Part shown: positions 42,379-52,272 of the stretch, piece by piece
Layout: every line of letters begins with the position of its first letter
Position numbering within the stretch: position 1 is the first letter of the stretch
DNA from: a bacterium
GTDB taxonomy: Bacteria > Armatimonadota > Fimbriimonadia > Fimbriimonadales > Fimbriimonadaceae
Assembly: GCA_027485645.1 (NCBI GenBank)
Contig: JAIXQR010000004.1
Location: 1-64,000 of the forward strand
Direction: 5' to 3'
Length of the DNA stretch: 64,000 nt
Notes under the pieces: model-generated
Seen by the model: the letters and a program-made list of their open reading frames with translations, nothing else
Database searches by the model: none
What the model was told of the DNA's origin: nothing
Program-made: the position numbers and the translations under genes

Positions 42379-42582
42379 ATGCCTCTTTGGATTGGACTTA
42401 CGGGCCTCGCGGTCGCATTTCTCGTGGGCTTGAGAAACGTGTCTTTCGTGATCAAGAAGCACGAAGTGGGGCGCGTATGGTGGGTCGGACTGTTCGTCCT
42501 ATCCTCGGCCTCCGTGATCGCCATTTGGACAGCTCAACCTTTGGATGTGATGATCGTGCTGTCTGGTGGATCTGAGGAATAG
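42379..42582 (+). CDS. Small membrane protein, unknown function
   Basis: A 67-residue protein from ATG 42379 with AGAAAGAGA upstream; a longer frame from 42331 is possible. Two hydrophobic segments (LWIGLTGLAVAFLVGL and VGLFVLSSASVIAIWTAQ) are joined by a basic loop RNVSFVIKKHEVGR. No family is recognised. Confidence 0.5.
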   Translation: MPLWIGLTGLAVAFLVGLRNVSFVIKKHEVGRVWWVGLFVLSSASVIAIWTAQPLDVMIVLSGGSEE

Positions 42583-42745
42583 AGTCTTTCCCAGTGATTA
42601 CAGCCCCACACACTGGAAATTTACTTTTGTGCTTTTTCAAATGGTTTACGCACCATCATTCATGGGTCAATTTGGGAAGTAAGTGGTTAAGTCCAGCCAA
42701 CTTCCAAGGCTCTAACGCGACTATCAGACCTAAGAAATCGTCAAC

Positions 42746-43606
42746 CTAAATGTTCGGGAACGAGTTCAGAGTTTCACCTTCGTCGGTAATCGCGGCTGCT
42801 CCCTGCGGGGATGTTACAGTGCGAACCCGAATGGCGGGACCTTTTCTTGCAGGGGTCTGAATGTAGGTCGAGCCATCGGGAGCGATGATCGATAGGCTCG
42901 CCGGTGGCGTACTGCCCTTTGGCGCTCGCTTCAGGAAGTTCTCTCTGGCTTTATCAATCACGTCTTGGGGATTTTTAGACGCGAAGGGTAGGTCGAACTC
43001 TGTAGAGGTTGCGGTAGCAACGGCAGATGAAAGAGTTCGACCAGGACGGTTGGCGACAACTCGGAAGGATCGAGGCGTTCCCATCGTAGCCCGGCTGCCG
43101 TTAGCAACAAACCGACGCCGATTTGCCACACCGGGTACCGCATGGAAAGCCGCGCCGTCATTTAGCAGTCGGACGCTGGTCCCGTTTTTAGTAAGTTCAA
43201 ATACGTCGTAGTGAACGGCGCCCTGCACCGCTTCCCAATCTAAAGCGATCTTCCCATTGCCAACTCCCGTAGCGATTGGAACAAGCGTTGGAGTGATGGT
43301 GAAGTCAATATCCATAGTCTCGTTTCCGAGCTTGAGCAGGACAGAAATCTGCTTTACCCGATCTAGTTCCGGAGTTTGAAAATAAACTACGGTAGACCTT
43401 TGCCCGGCAGGGATAAAAACTGCCTTTGGCAACTTCACGCGAGGTCCACTTAGCTGCTTAATTTCAATTCTCGCCTTGGAAGTGGCTGGACTTACGTCGA
43501 TCTCCATGTAGGCCTGCGCTCCACCGGCCACTTTCCCGCTGTTCATCACGGCCATGTTTTGCGGCTGCTGCAGCCCAGTCGCGATCAAGCAAAGGAAATT
43601 CAACAT
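42746..43606 (-). CDS. Exported protein with FN3-like module
   Basis: A 286-residue protein with short signal peptide MLNFLCLIATGLQQP. GKIALDWEAVQGAVHYDVFE (about 118-137) is typical of a fibronectin type III module, followed by a Ser/Arg-rich segment. A beta-sandwich N-terminal region precedes it. Function is unknown; a surface location is likely. Confidence 0.65.
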   Translation of the reverse strand: MLNFLCLIATGLQQPQNMAVMNSGKVAGGAQAYMEIDVSPATSKARIEIKQLSGPRVKLPKAVFIPAGQRSTVVYFQTPELDRVKQISVLLKLGNETMDIDFTITPTLVPIATGVGNGKIALDWEAVQGAVHYDVFELTKNGTSVRLLNDGAAFHAVPGVANRRRFVANGSRATMGTPRSFRVVANRPGRTLSSAVATATSTEFDLPFASKNPQDVIDKARENFLKRAPKGSTPPASLSIIAPDGSTYIQTPARKGPAIRVRTVTSPQGAAAITDEGETLNSFPNI

Positions 43607-43682
43607 TACGGTTATGACGTTTTCACGCAGGTCCTTGGTACGGGTTTTTGCACTCCGAGGCTATGGATGTAATGCCAGACGA

Positions 43683-44441
43683 TCAAACGATCCGCATCGG
43701 CAATCCATCCGCTGCCATCGCTTCCTTTAGCTCCCGAATCCGATAGACGCCGTCGTGAATAATCCCCGCCAGAAGCACGGCATCCGCCTTGCCTTCCCGC
43801 ACGGCCGCCGTCAAATGCGCCGGAATCCCGGCGCCGCCGCTGGCGATGACGGGGACTTCGACGGCTTCGCTGACCGCGCGGGTTAGTGCCAGGTCATAGC
43901 CTGCGCGGGTGCCGTCGCCGTCCATGCTGGTCAGGAGAATCTCGCCCGCGCCACATTCGATGGCGGTTCGGGCCCATTCGATGGCGTCGAGGCCGGTGTC
44001 GTTTCGACCGCCGTGGGTGAAGACGTTCCAAGAATCACCAGACCGTTTCGCGTCAATCGCGACAACAATGCACTGCGCGCCAAACTTCTCGGCCGCTTCT
44101 CGAATCAGCAGCGGATTCTGGATTGCCGCCGTGTTCAGGCTCACCTTGTCGGCACCGGCGGCAAGCGCGTCGCGAATCGCTTCCACGGTTCGAATCCCGC
44201 CCCCGACGGTGAACGGAATAAAGATCTCTTCGGCGACCCGTTCGGCCAGCGCGATCACCGGTGCGCGAGATTCGTGGGAAGCCGTGATGTCCAAAAAGAC
44301 AAGCTCGTCGGCCCCCTCTTGGTCATAAAACTTTCCGAGCTGAATCGGGTCGCCCGCATCGCGGATATCGACGAAGTTCGTTCCTTTCACCACGCGTCCG
44401 TCGCGAATGTCGAGGCATGGAATCAGGCGGACAGAACTCAT
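43683..44441 (-). CDS. hisF: Imidazole glycerol phosphate synthase subunit HisF
   Basis: A 252-residue TIM barrel. Catalytic Asp11 ([12 protein letters not shown]) and Asp130 ([10 protein letters not shown]) are at the canonical positions, with [11 protein letters not shown] and [10 protein letters not shown] phosphate-binding loops. With HisH it makes IGP and AICAR in histidine biosynthesis. The start overlaps the upstream membrane-protein stop by four bases (ATGA). No other his gene is in the window. Confidence 0.97.
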   Translation of the reverse strand: MSSVRLIPCLDIRDGRVVKGTNFVDIRDAGDPIQLGKFYDQEGADELVFLDITASHESRAPVIALAERVAEEIFIPFTVGGGIRTVEAIRDALAAGADKVSLNTAAIQNPLLIREAAEKFGAQCIVVAIDAKRSGDSWNVFTHGGRNDTGLDAIEWARTAIECGAGEILLTSMDGDGTRAGYDLALTRAVSEAVEVPVIASGGAGIPAHLTAAVREGKADAVLLAGIIHDGVYRIRELKEAMAADGLPMRIV

Positions 44442-45226
44442 GAGGCTTGGATTCGCATTATCCGTACTTCGACCGACTTGCGCTTGGGCCGTAGTTGGAT
44501 CTCGAAGGCGTCACCATGCGCCGAGTGAGCGACGATGGCCGGAATTTTCATCTCTTCCCAAATCCGGTGCGCGGCGAACTCGACCATTTCGGTAATCAGC
44601 CAACGCTGGTCGGGGTCGGTAAGGGGCGTGCGTAGCTCATCAAAGCCAAGATTTCGAAGACCCACCGTCTCGGCAAATCCGGTTTCGCCCTCGGTGCGCC
44701 AATGCACCTTTAGCCACCACTCGGGCGTGTTGCCTTGCGGGTTGGCGAGGAGTCGTTCCCGCACTTCGGATGCCGGCCAGAATTTCTCGGTCTGGACGTT
44801 GTAAATCCCAGGACCGTCGGTAAGGGCCATGTACGCCTCGGCAGCAAAGGTGAGGAACTGCAAATGGCGCTTGTCCTTCAGCGGGATCTCGCTGATGTAC
44901 TGCAGTCGAACAAAGGCCACGGCATCGTCAAATCCCACCTTCTCAAACAGCGCGACGTTCTTGGCGCGTTTAACCACGTTGATGTCGAGCCGTACATCGG
45001 AGAAGATCAGCCCTTCAGCCGGAGAAATCGGCGACCGCCCGCGCTTGGCGTAAGTCAGGTCCTGCAGCATCCGGTTCATCACCGCCGCTTGGTCCGGAAT
45101 AGTTTCGGTCGGTACCGGAACCCAGAGCTCAGCGTGGGCATACACTTTCGCCGGACGGCGACGAATGAAAATGTATGCAATGACGAACCCGATGGCAAAG
45201 CCTATGACGGCAAGCGCAGGGCCCAT
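44438..45226 (-). CDS. Membrane-anchored hypothetical protein upstream of hisF
   Basis: A 262-residue protein with one N-terminal TM (about 4-22, [19 protein letters not shown]) followed by RRR, then a soluble domain with [20 protein letters not shown] and [19 protein letters not shown]. No family is recognised. It lies directly after the zinc-ribbon gene and overlaps hisF, so all three are likely one operon. Relation to histidine synthesis is not evident. Confidence 0.65.
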   Translation of the reverse strand: MGPALAVIGFAIGFVIAYIFIRRRPAKVYAHAELWVPVPTETIPDQAAVMNRMLQDLTYAKRGRSPISPAEGLIFSDVRLDINVVKRAKNVALFEKVGFDDAVAFVRLQYISEIPLKDKRHLQFLTFAAEAYMALTDGPGIYNVQTEKFWPASEVRERLLANPQGNTPEWWLKVHWRTEGETGFAETVGLRNLGFDELRTPLTDPDQRWLITEMVEFAAHRIWEEMKIPAIVAHSAHGDAFEIQLRPKRKSVEVRIMRIQAS

Positions 45227-45445
45227 CTACGGTCCGAGTCCCGCAAGCCAGCGGCAAGCAAGGTTCAACTCTTCTCCGTTCAACAACGAGTAGCAGACGT
45301 TGCAAAGGCCCGCCTCATTGACGTTTGCGGCGCAACAAAGCAGGCAGGCGTTCACGCTCCGGGCCATGTTCACTTGCTTTGGCGTCCGCAAAGCAACCAG
45401 CAGGTCCTCTCTTGCGATGCCTTCTGAGTTGTATCGCCTCGTCAT
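45227..45445 (-). CDS. Small zinc-ribbon-like protein
   Basis: A 72-residue protein with CxxC pairs at Cys34/Cys37 and Cys48/Cys51 (ACLLCCAANVNEAGLCNVCY), plus Cys38 and Cys64, the pattern of a treble-clef or zinc-ribbon. It ends where the next gene begins. TACACT lies six bases before the ATG without a ribosome site. Partner and function are unknown. Confidence 0.6.
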   Translation of the reverse strand: MTRRYNSEGIAREDLLVALRTPKQVNMARSVNACLLCCAANVNEAGLCNVCYSLLNGEELNLACRWLAGLGP

Positions 45446-45451
45446 GTTGCT

Positions 45452-45479
45452 AGTGTACGCCGGGAATTTGGATTGTTAA
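45452..45479 (-). promoter_or_regulatory. Promoter of zinc-ribbon/membrane/hisF operon
   Basis: On the minus strand TTAACA (45474-45479) and TACACT (45452-45457) are spaced by 16 bp; six bases later is the ATG at 45445. Confidence 0.5.
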
Positions 45480-45515
45480 CGTACGACGTAAGTAGCGGGT
45501 AACGTGATTTTGAGA

Positions 45516-48500
45516 ATGAATGCCCTAGCCTTGCTTATGACCCCGGTGCTGACGACCGCACAGTTAGGTGCGCCGAAGCCGACTCCATTGTTTGGCGTGC
45601 GCTCGCTTGCGTTGAGCTCCGATGGCACGCGACTCGCTTTTGCGTACCAAGGTGATATTTGGGTGACCAGTAGCACCGGCGGCAAGGCGACTCCGGTGAC
45701 CTCAAACGTCGAGTACGACGACAACCCGATTTGGTCTCCCGATGGCGAGTGGATCGCTTTTTCCAGCGCACGAAACGGCAACAACGAAATCTACGTGGTC
45801 CCAGCCGATGGCGGAACGCCAAAGCGAATTACCTATCACAGCGGAAATGACGTTCCGAGCGACTGGTCGCCGGATGGCAGCAAGATTTTGTTTAGCGGTA
45901 CTCGAGACAGCCGATGGACCAGCGTCTTCACCGTTGATGTCAACACCGGAAAGTTCGTCAGCCACTTCTCAGACCTGATGTCGATCGGCGATCCGAAGTT
46001 CTCGCCAGATGGCGACAAGGTTCTTTATCGCCGGTTCGGATTCCCATGGAACCGAGCGCGCTACGAAGGCTCCAACGCGGCCCAGATGTGGATTTACGAT
46101 CTGAACGCAAAGAAGCGATCGAACCTCCGCGACACCAGCCTGCAGCACCTTTGGAGCAACTGGACGGCTTCCGGAATTCACACCGTCACGATGACCACCA
46201 AGGTCCCGAGCAGCAGCTACGTGAACAAGCCGATTCCAAAGGTGAAGTACACCGCCGCCGGTACGCCAAACGTGTATCAGATCGATAACGGCGGAAAGGC
46301 CAGCGCTGTCACCAAGTTTGAGGGCGATGGCGTTCGGTTCCTCTCGGTCGCAAAGAAGAAGCCTGTCGTTGCCTTTGAGCGCGATGGTGAGATTTACGTC
46401 TCCACCGATGGCGAAGCACCCAAGAAGATCTCGATCACGGCAAACGTGGACGACAAGACCGCGACTGAAGAGCGATTGGTGCTCACCACCGGCGCGCAGG
46501 ACTTCAGCCTGAGCCCGAACGGCGAAACGGTGGTCTTCACCGCCCGATACGATCTCTGGACCGTCCCGGTAAAGAAGGGCAAGGGCCCGAACAAGGACGA
46601 CGCCACCCGCCTGACCACCTGGGAAGGATCCGACGAGCAGGCTCTTTGGACTCCAGACGGCAAAGCGATCTTCTACGTCAGCGACCGCGAAGGTGCCGAG
46701 CGGCTCTATCGCATGGATATCGCCACGAAGGAATCGAAGGCCATCACGACCGTCGATGCCGACGTCAGCAGTCTACAGATCACCCCAGATAAGAAGTCGC
46801 TCAGCTTCTGGCAGACCGGAAAGCAGGGCGGCCTTTATGTCGTGCCGGTTGAAGGCGGCACCGCGAAGCGCATTCTCGAGCGAACCGGAAACTCGGCGTT
46901 CGATTACGCCTGGTCCCCAGATTCCAAGTACGTTGCCTACTCAGAAGTCCTCAATGGATCGGGCTACTACTACTGGGAGTCCGCGCAGAACATCTACGTC
47001 GTCAATGTCGAGACCGGCAAGGTCAACGACGTCACGCAGCTGAACGCGCAGCACTACGCCCCACGCTGGTCGGCGGACGGCAAGTACCTGTATTACGGCG
47101 GCAACCGAGCCGGAGACGGACTCTATATTCTGCCGCTGCAGCCAGAGGAGTCGCGAGCATCGGAAGTCGAGCTCGAATACAAGAAGCCGAAGGAAGCCGT
47201 GAAGGTCGAAATCGACTTTGACGGAATCGAAACGCGATCCCGACGATTCGTCGGTCTCCCGGTCACGGGCAACGTTCAGGTCGATCCTGAAACCGGCGCA
47301 ATCTACTTCGAGTCGAACGGCGAAATTCAGCGGGTCGATTACACGGGCGAAAACGCACGATCGGTCGTACCGGGCGGCGGCGTTCGCAACTTCCAGCTTG
47401 CCGCCGATGGTAAGCAGATTGAGTTCAGCCGTGGCGGCCAAATCAACTTGCTCAACATCCGAGCCCCGCAGTTCCCAACTCAAACGGTTGGATTCCGTGC
47501 GGACTGGACGCGAGACCTTCGAAAAGAGCGAAAGGCGGCGTTCTCGCAGTTCTGGCGGGAGTTCAACCGTGGCTTCTACGACGGCAACTTCCACGGCCGC
47601 GACTGGGTCGCCCTCCGCGCCAAGTACGAGCGGTATCTGCCTTCGGTCGGGCACCGCAACGACATGGCCACCGTTCTCGGCATGATGGTTGGAGAGCTTG
47701 AGGCATCCCACTCGGAAGTCTCCCCCGCACCATCGACATCACCTGTCTCAAGCCAGCAAAGCGCCCACCTCGGTTTCACCTTCGACTACGATTGGCAAGG
47801 CGAGGGCATTAAGATCAAGGAAGTGCCCGCGCGCACCCCAGGCAGCTTCGCCAAGTCCAAGCTGGTCCCAGGCGAAGTCGTCACGAAGATCAACGGTGTC
47901 GCGGTTAGCGCAAATGAAGCTCTCTACCGAGATGTCCTGAACGAGGAAACGGGCCGAGAGCTCACGCTCACGGTTCGAAACCGAGCCGGAGAAACCCGAG
48001 AGGTCAAGTACCGCGCGATGAGCGGCGGCGAGTTCAACGGACTCGTCTTCGCGAACCTGCTTGAGTCACGACGCAAGTACGTTGAGCAGAAGTCCGGTGG
48101 CAAGGCAAGCTACGTCCACATCGCGGGAATGAGCCAGCCAGAACTGGATCGATTCCAGCAGCAGGTTTGGCAGGTGATGAAGGACAAGAAGGCCCTAATC
48201 ATCGACGTTCGAAACAACGGTGGCGGGAACACCTCCGACCGAATCTTGGACATCTTGGAACGACAGCCAAACGCGGTCTACCAAGTCCGAGACGAGGCCC
48301 CGATCGTCGGTCCTGGTCAGGTAGCCAACTTCCCGATGGTCGTTCTGCACAACCAGACGAGCTTCTCGAACGCGGAGATGTTCCCGAACTCCATGAAGGC
48401 ACGAAAGCTGGCAACCCTCATCGGTATGCCGACTCCCGGCTACGTCATCTACACCAACGGATTCCAGTTGGTCGACGGCACCATCGCCCGAATGCCAGGA

Positions 48501-48650
48501 ACTGGCGTGTACCGGCTCGACGGTTCGCCACTTGAGAACATGGGCGTTGTTCCAGACTTCATGCTGGAAATCGATCCTGATGCATTCTTCAGCGGAAAGG
48601 ATGTTCAGCTCGATAAGGCGATCGACGTTCTCGTACAGCAAATTAAGTAA
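45516..48650 (+). CDS. Tricorn-like S41 peptidase with PD40 and PDZ domains
   Basis: A 1044-residue exported protease (GTG 45504 adds four residues) with a signal peptide ending LTTAQ. A beta-propeller region of PD40/WD-type repeats (IWSPDGEWIAFSSARNGNNE, WSPDGSKILFSGT, FSPDGDKVLYRRF, WSADGKYLYYGG) covers about 30-600. A core domain with the ASHSEVSP histidine (near residue 735) is followed by a PDZ domain (about 760-860). The S41/C2 half has IDVRNNGGGNTSD and NQTSFSNAEMF, the probable catalytic serine near 950. Family members degrade peptides; here it is probably periplasmic or surface-bound. Confidence 0.9.
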   Translation: MNALALLMTPVLTTAQLGAPKPTPLFGVRSLALSSDGTRLAFAYQGDIWVTSSTGGKATPVTSNVEYDDNPIWSPDGEWIAFSSARNGNNEIYVVPADGGTPKRITYHSGNDVPSDWSPDGSKILFSGTRDSRWTSVFTVDVNTGKFVSHFSDLMSIGDPKFSPDGDKVLYRRFGFPWNRARYEGSNAAQMWIYDLNAKKRSNLRDTSLQHLWSNWTASGIHTVTMTTKVPSSSYVNKPIPKVKYTAAGTPNVYQIDNGGKASAVTKFEGDGVRFLSVAKKKPVVAFERDGEIYVSTDGEAPKKISITANVDDKTATEERLVLTTGAQDFSLSPNGETVVFTARYDLWTVPVKKGKGPNKDDATRLTTWEGSDEQALWTPDGKAIFYVSDREGAERLYRMDIATKESKAITTVDADVSSLQITPDKKSLSFWQTGKQGGLYVVPVEGGTAKRILERTGNSAFDYAWSPDSKYVAYSEVLNGSGYYYWESAQNIYVVNVETGKVNDVTQLNAQHYAPRWSADGKYLYYGGNRAGDGLYILPLQPEESRASEVELEYKKPKEAVKVEIDFDGIETRSRRFVGLPVTGNVQVDPETGAIYFESNGEIQRVDYTGENARSVVPGGGVRNFQLAADGKQIEFSRGGQINLLNIRAPQFPTQTVGFRADWTRDLRKERKAAFSQFWREFNRGFYDGNFHGRDWVALRAKYERYLPSVGHRNDMATVLGMMVGELEASHSEVSPAPSTSPVSSQQSAHLGFTFDYDWQGEGIKIKEVPARTPGSFAKSKLVPGEVVTKINGVAVSANEALYRDVLNEETGRELTLTVRNRAGETREVKYRAMSGGEFNGLVFANLLESRRKYVEQKSGGKASYVHIAGMSQPELDRFQQQVWQVMKDKKALIIDVRNNGGGNTSDRILDILERQPNAVYQVRDEAPIVGPGQVANFPMVVLHNQTSFSNAEMFPNSMKARKLATLIGMPTPGYVIYTNGFQLVDGTIARMPGTGVYRLDGSPLENMGVVPDFMLEIDPDAFFSGKDVQLDKAIDVLVQQIK

Positions 48651-48670
48651 GGGGTCATAAGTCCCGCTTA

Positions 48671-48709
48671 AAGGGCTCTTCGGCGTAAGCCGAGGAGCCC
48701 TTATTATTT
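48671..48709 (+). terminator. Rho-independent terminator
   Basis: A 14-bp stem AAGGGCTCTTCGGC (48671-48684) with 48689-48702, one wobble pair, loop GTAA, then an A/T-rich tail ATTATTTG. It ends the tricorn-like gene. Confidence 0.75.
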
Positions 48710-48760
48710 GTGCTGTAACGAATTGACTCTGACAGCGTTATGCTGTACGGAGCAGCACAG

Positions 48761-49171
48761 ATGACTCAAGAAGAAATCGAGGATCGGTTAGCGAATCAAG
48801 ACTGGACGGCCGCAGAGGAAGGCTGCCGGGTGTTTTTGGCTGGCAAACCGGTCAACCCCAAAGTGAACGGTTATCTGGGCTGGTGCCTCATGCAGCGAAA
48901 GGAGTACGCCGGGGCAGTGGAAAGCCTACGTCGCGCGCTCAACCTTGATCCCAAAATGTGGAAGGCTGGGCTGTACCTGGCGCAGTGCCTAATCCAACTC
49001 AACCGGTACCAAGAAGCGTGGCCGGTGGTTGAGGACAGCATCAAGCTTGCGCCGAATGACCGGACCTTGGTCGCGCTCCGAGACTTCCTTCAGGACCGAG
49101 TTAAGCACCGTGGCGAGCGATGGGAAATCAACCAGCGGGTTGAAGCCAAGATCGTCATGAACGAGAACTGA
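48761..49171 (+). CDS. TPR-repeat protein
   Basis: A 136-residue cytoplasmic protein from ATG 48761; ATG 48740 is less likely because it lies inside a TTGACT promoter-like region (48723-48728). Tetratricopeptide-like helices are WTAAEEGCRVFLAGKPVNP, GYLGWCLMQRKEYAGAVESL and LYLAQCLIQLNRYQEAWPVV. It would be a small scaffold or adapter; the partner is unknown. Confidence 0.78.
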   Translation: MTQEEIEDRLANQDWTAAEEGCRVFLAGKPVNPKVNGYLGWCLMQRKEYAGAVESLRRALNLDPKMWKAGLYLAQCLIQLNRYQEAWPVVEDSIKLAPNDRTLVALRDFLQDRVKHRGERWEINQRVEAKIVMNEN

Positions 49172-49174
49172 GTT

Positions 49175-49203
49175 CCCCGGCTCGACCCTAAGATCGAGCC
49201 GGG
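49175..49203. terminator. Weak bidirectional hairpin between convergent genes
   Basis: CCCGGCTCGA (49176-49185) pairs with TCGAGCCGGG (49194-49203). It lies between the TPR gene (+) and the rhamnosidase gene (-), but the T runs on both sides are poor. Confidence 0.4.
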
Positions 49204-49210
49204 TTGATGA

Positions 49211-52207
49211 TCAGAAGATCCAGGTGCCGGAGCCGACGTTGTGTCGCTCAACGGTGCCGTTGGATCCGGGCACTTCAATCGCAGCCCGGGTGTTTGGCGG
49301 AACTTGAACGGTGAGGACGACCTTCGCACCCATTCGCTTCCACGAGGTTCGGATCGGGCCACGTACCGAGTTGTAGGTCGTGACTGCCCAGTTCAAGCGC
49401 GGGTCGTACTGCGGCGCAATCCGAATCGTGCCGTATCCCGGGGTCACCGGACTGATTCCACCGATTGTTTTGTACATCCAACCGGCAACCGCACCATAGG
49501 CGTAGTGGGCAAAGGAGTTCATTCCGGCGTCTTGGAAGCCCTTCTCTGGTGTCCAACCGTCCCATCGCTCCCAAATGCTCGTTGCGCCGTTCACGATCGT
49601 GAAGCCCCAACTTGGGAAAGTCGTGTTGTGCAAAAGCCGGAACGCGACGTCATTTCGCCCGATCTTCGAAAGGACGTGCATGAGATCTCGGGTGCCGACG
49701 AATCCGGTGCTGAGGTGCCAGTTCCGGCTCTCGATGTCCTTGATCAAGTGCGCGGCGGCCAGGGATCGCTTACTTTCTGGCAACAGGTCGAAGCCAAGCG
49801 CGAGAACGTAGGCGCACTGGGTTTCTCCCTTCACCTTGCCGTCCGCAGTGACGTAAGCGTCTTGGAACGCTTTCTTGACCTTCTCGTGAAGGTCGATGTA
49901 CATCGCTTCGTCCTCAGTCTTTCCGAGTTCCCGCGCGGCGCGAGCCACGAGGGCGACGCTACCGGCAAAGTAAGCCTGCGCGATCACGTCGTTTGGCGTC
50001 TCCGCACGAATGCTCAGCCAGTCGCCGAAGCAGTGGAACTGATCGGGCGGCAGCAAGTTCGATTTGGACCGGTTTTTGCAGAAGGCAATGAACCGCTTCA
50101 TGTTCGGATAGTGCCGAGCAAGCAGTTCCTTGTCTCCGTACGAATCGTAGATCGCCATTGGGCAAATGACGCCAGCGTCGGCCCACGCTGGACCACCGTC
50201 GTCGAGCCCACCGAGTACCGGAGCGACCTTCGGATACTGTCCGTCCTTTCGCTGATCGTCATCCAACGTCACGAGCCACTTCTTGAAGAAGGCTTGAACG
50301 TCCGAGTAGTAGGCGGCGGTTTCGACGTACGCCTGAGCGTCACCGGTCCAGCCGAGTCGCTCGTCGCGCTGAGGACAGTCGGTCGGAACGTCCACAAAGT
50401 TCATCTTCTGCGTCCACCAGGCGTTTTTGACCAGCGTGTTCAGCATCGTGTCGCTGGTGCGAAGAGTCCCAACTTCCGGTGTGTCGCTAGAGATAGCGAT
50501 GGCCTGGAATGTTTCGGGAGTCGGCGGCTTGGAAAGGCCGGCGACTTCGATGTACTGGAATCCGTGGAACGTGAATCGCGGATTCCAAGTTTCGACAGCG
50601 TTGCTTGCAAAGGTGTAAGTGTCGATCGCTTGAGCGGCGCGGAGGTTGGTGGTGTACACCCGACCGTCCTTATCGAGGCGCTCAGCGTGGCGAATTGAAA
50701 TCGTTTTGCCGGCGGATTCCTTCGCCTTGAGTCGGACAAACCCGCTGAGGTTTTGGCCAAAGTTGATGAGGTACCGACCATCGGCTTGCCGCTTGATGGA
50801 TTTTGCTCGGACCGTTTGGTACGCCCGAACTGGGTTGCCGGGGAAGGCTTCCAGCTTCGTGGCGTACTTGCCGATTTTCGCCGGTTTCCAGTTTGATGGC
50901 GCCTTTCGCGCATCGTACTTTTCGCCGTGAAGGAAGTGCTCATCTAGGATCTGTCCTTGAGCAACCTGCCAAGTTCCATCGGTCTTGATGGTCTGCTTGC
51001 TGCCGTTCGCGTACTCCAGAACGACTTGCGCCTTGAGCATCGGGGTGGAGCCGTAGTGTTCGCGTTGTAGACCCCAAGCCACATATCCCGCGTACCAGCC
51101 TTGGCCCAGAATCGCACCAAGCTGGTTCTCGCCGGGCTTCAGGCTTTTGGTGATGTCGAAGGCGCGGTAGTGCGTTCGCTTCGCGTAGTTTGTCCAGCCG
51201 GGGGTGAACAGGTCCTCGGAGACTCGCTTGCCGTTGACGGAGAAATCGACAATTCCAAGTGCGGTCACATACGCGGTGGCGCGGGTTACTCTTCCGGCAG
51301 AGCGGAACGATTTGCGGAAGTATTGGGCCGGAGCTTTAACAAGTTGGCCATCTCGAACGGCATTCCAAGGGCCCACTCCGTTCTTTCCGATCTCCCGAGC
51401 CGGCTGTCCATCCGATTCCCATCGACGATCGGAGTACACGGTCGTCGCCTTTCCGGCATCGACCAAAGTCAACGCCGCCAGCAGGCCGGTGGGGCCGGCA
51501 GAAACGTTGTTCACGGAAACTTCCAGCACGTTCGAACCAGCTTTGAGGTGACGCGTCAGGTCAATCGTTTCCGGTTTTCGCCAGCCTTCTGGGTCGGTGG
51601 TCGCCTTCAGTCGCACGCCATTCAGGGTGAGAGTAAAGGTGTTGTCGGCCGTGAGTTGGATCTTGCCCGATGTCGGCTTGGCGAGATCAAAGCGGCGGGT
51701 GAAGACGTAGGTCCCGGCGGGGGCGTCGGTTTTGCTGGAGCTCGAAGGGCCAATCCAAGTGGCGTCTTTCAGCGCCTCTTGGGTCGCTCCGGGAGTTGCG
51801 CCATGGATCCAGTTGGCGCTCCAGGTCTTGAGTCCAGCGGAGAAGGTTGCGGCGTTTGCAAACTTGCTCGGGGCCGACTTTTGGTCCCAAACTCGTACCG
51901 TCCAGAAAGCCTTTTCGCCCGGTCGTAAGGCTCGACCCTTGTAAGGGATATTGAAAGTCTCGCCCGACTGCACTCGGCCAGATCGCCAAAGGTCAGCTCG
52001 CTTACCCTGTAACTTTGCTGGGCTCGTGGCAACCAGAATCTCGTACGACGTTTGCTGGAGGTTCCGCGCGCCTTTGCTTGTCTCTTTCAGCTTCCAGCTC
52101 AGCACAGGCTTGCTGGTCTCAATGGCCAGCGGATTTTCTAGCGCCTCACACCTCAAGTCGTAGGCGAAAACGGAACTTGTAGCAACGAACGGCAGCAGAG
52201 TGACCAT
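49211..52207 (-). CDS. Secreted GH78 alpha-L-rhamnosidase
   Basis: A 998-residue exported enzyme with signal peptide (about 1-15, ending SVFA). The N-terminal beta domains of Bac_rhamnosid type are followed by the alpha/alpha-barrel with DVPTDCPQRDERLGWTGDAQ, whose acidic residues include the general acid. FHGFQYIEVAGL and WERWDGWTPEKGFQDAGMNS are also typical. It removes terminal alpha-L-rhamnose from plant or bacterial glycans. The next locus encodes an importer whose binding protein is rhamnose-like, and a rhaD lies 11 kb upstream. Confidence 0.95.
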   Translation of the reverse strand: MVTLLPFVATSSVFAYDLRCEALENPLAIETSKPVLSWKLKETSKGARNLQQTSYEILVATSPAKLQGKRADLWRSGRVQSGETFNIPYKGRALRPGEKAFWTVRVWDQKSAPSKFANAATFSAGLKTWSANWIHGATPGATQEALKDATWIGPSSSSKTDAPAGTYVFTRRFDLAKPTSGKIQLTADNTFTLTLNGVRLKATTDPEGWRKPETIDLTRHLKAGSNVLEVSVNNVSAGPTGLLAALTLVDAGKATTVYSDRRWESDGQPAREIGKNGVGPWNAVRDGQLVKAPAQYFRKSFRSAGRVTRATAYVTALGIVDFSVNGKRVSEDLFTPGWTNYAKRTHYRAFDITKSLKPGENQLGAILGQGWYAGYVAWGLQREHYGSTPMLKAQVVLEYANGSKQTIKTDGTWQVAQGQILDEHFLHGEKYDARKAPSNWKPAKIGKYATKLEAFPGNPVRAYQTVRAKSIKRQADGRYLINFGQNLSGFVRLKAKESAGKTISIRHAERLDKDGRVYTTNLRAAQAIDTYTFASNAVETWNPRFTFHGFQYIEVAGLSKPPTPETFQAIAISSDTPEVGTLRTSDTMLNTLVKNAWWTQKMNFVDVPTDCPQRDERLGWTGDAQAYVETAAYYSDVQAFFKKWLVTLDDDQRKDGQYPKVAPVLGGLDDGGPAWADAGVICPMAIYDSYGDKELLARHYPNMKRFIAFCKNRSKSNLLPPDQFHCFGDWLSIRAETPNDVIAQAYFAGSVALVARAARELGKTEDEAMYIDLHEKVKKAFQDAYVTADGKVKGETQCAYVLALGFDLLPESKRSLAAAHLIKDIESRNWHLSTGFVGTRDLMHVLSKIGRNDVAFRLLHNTTFPSWGFTIVNGATSIWERWDGWTPEKGFQDAGMNSFAHYAYGAVAGWMYKTIGGISPVTPGYGTIRIAPQYDPRLNWAVTTYNSVRGPIRTSWKRMGAKVVLTVQVPPNTRAAIEVPGSNGTVERHNVGSGTWIF

Positions 52208-52272
52208 AGGCGTGACGCGATTGTACTAGCGCAGTTGCAATCTGGGAAGTCGTATTTGGGTAAGACGGTGCG

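Noticed and set aside
42746-43606. Large antisense frames over FN3, GH78 and tricorn-like genes
   Set aside because: GC-rich codon usage creates long shadow frames opposite real genes; these lack starts and motifs.
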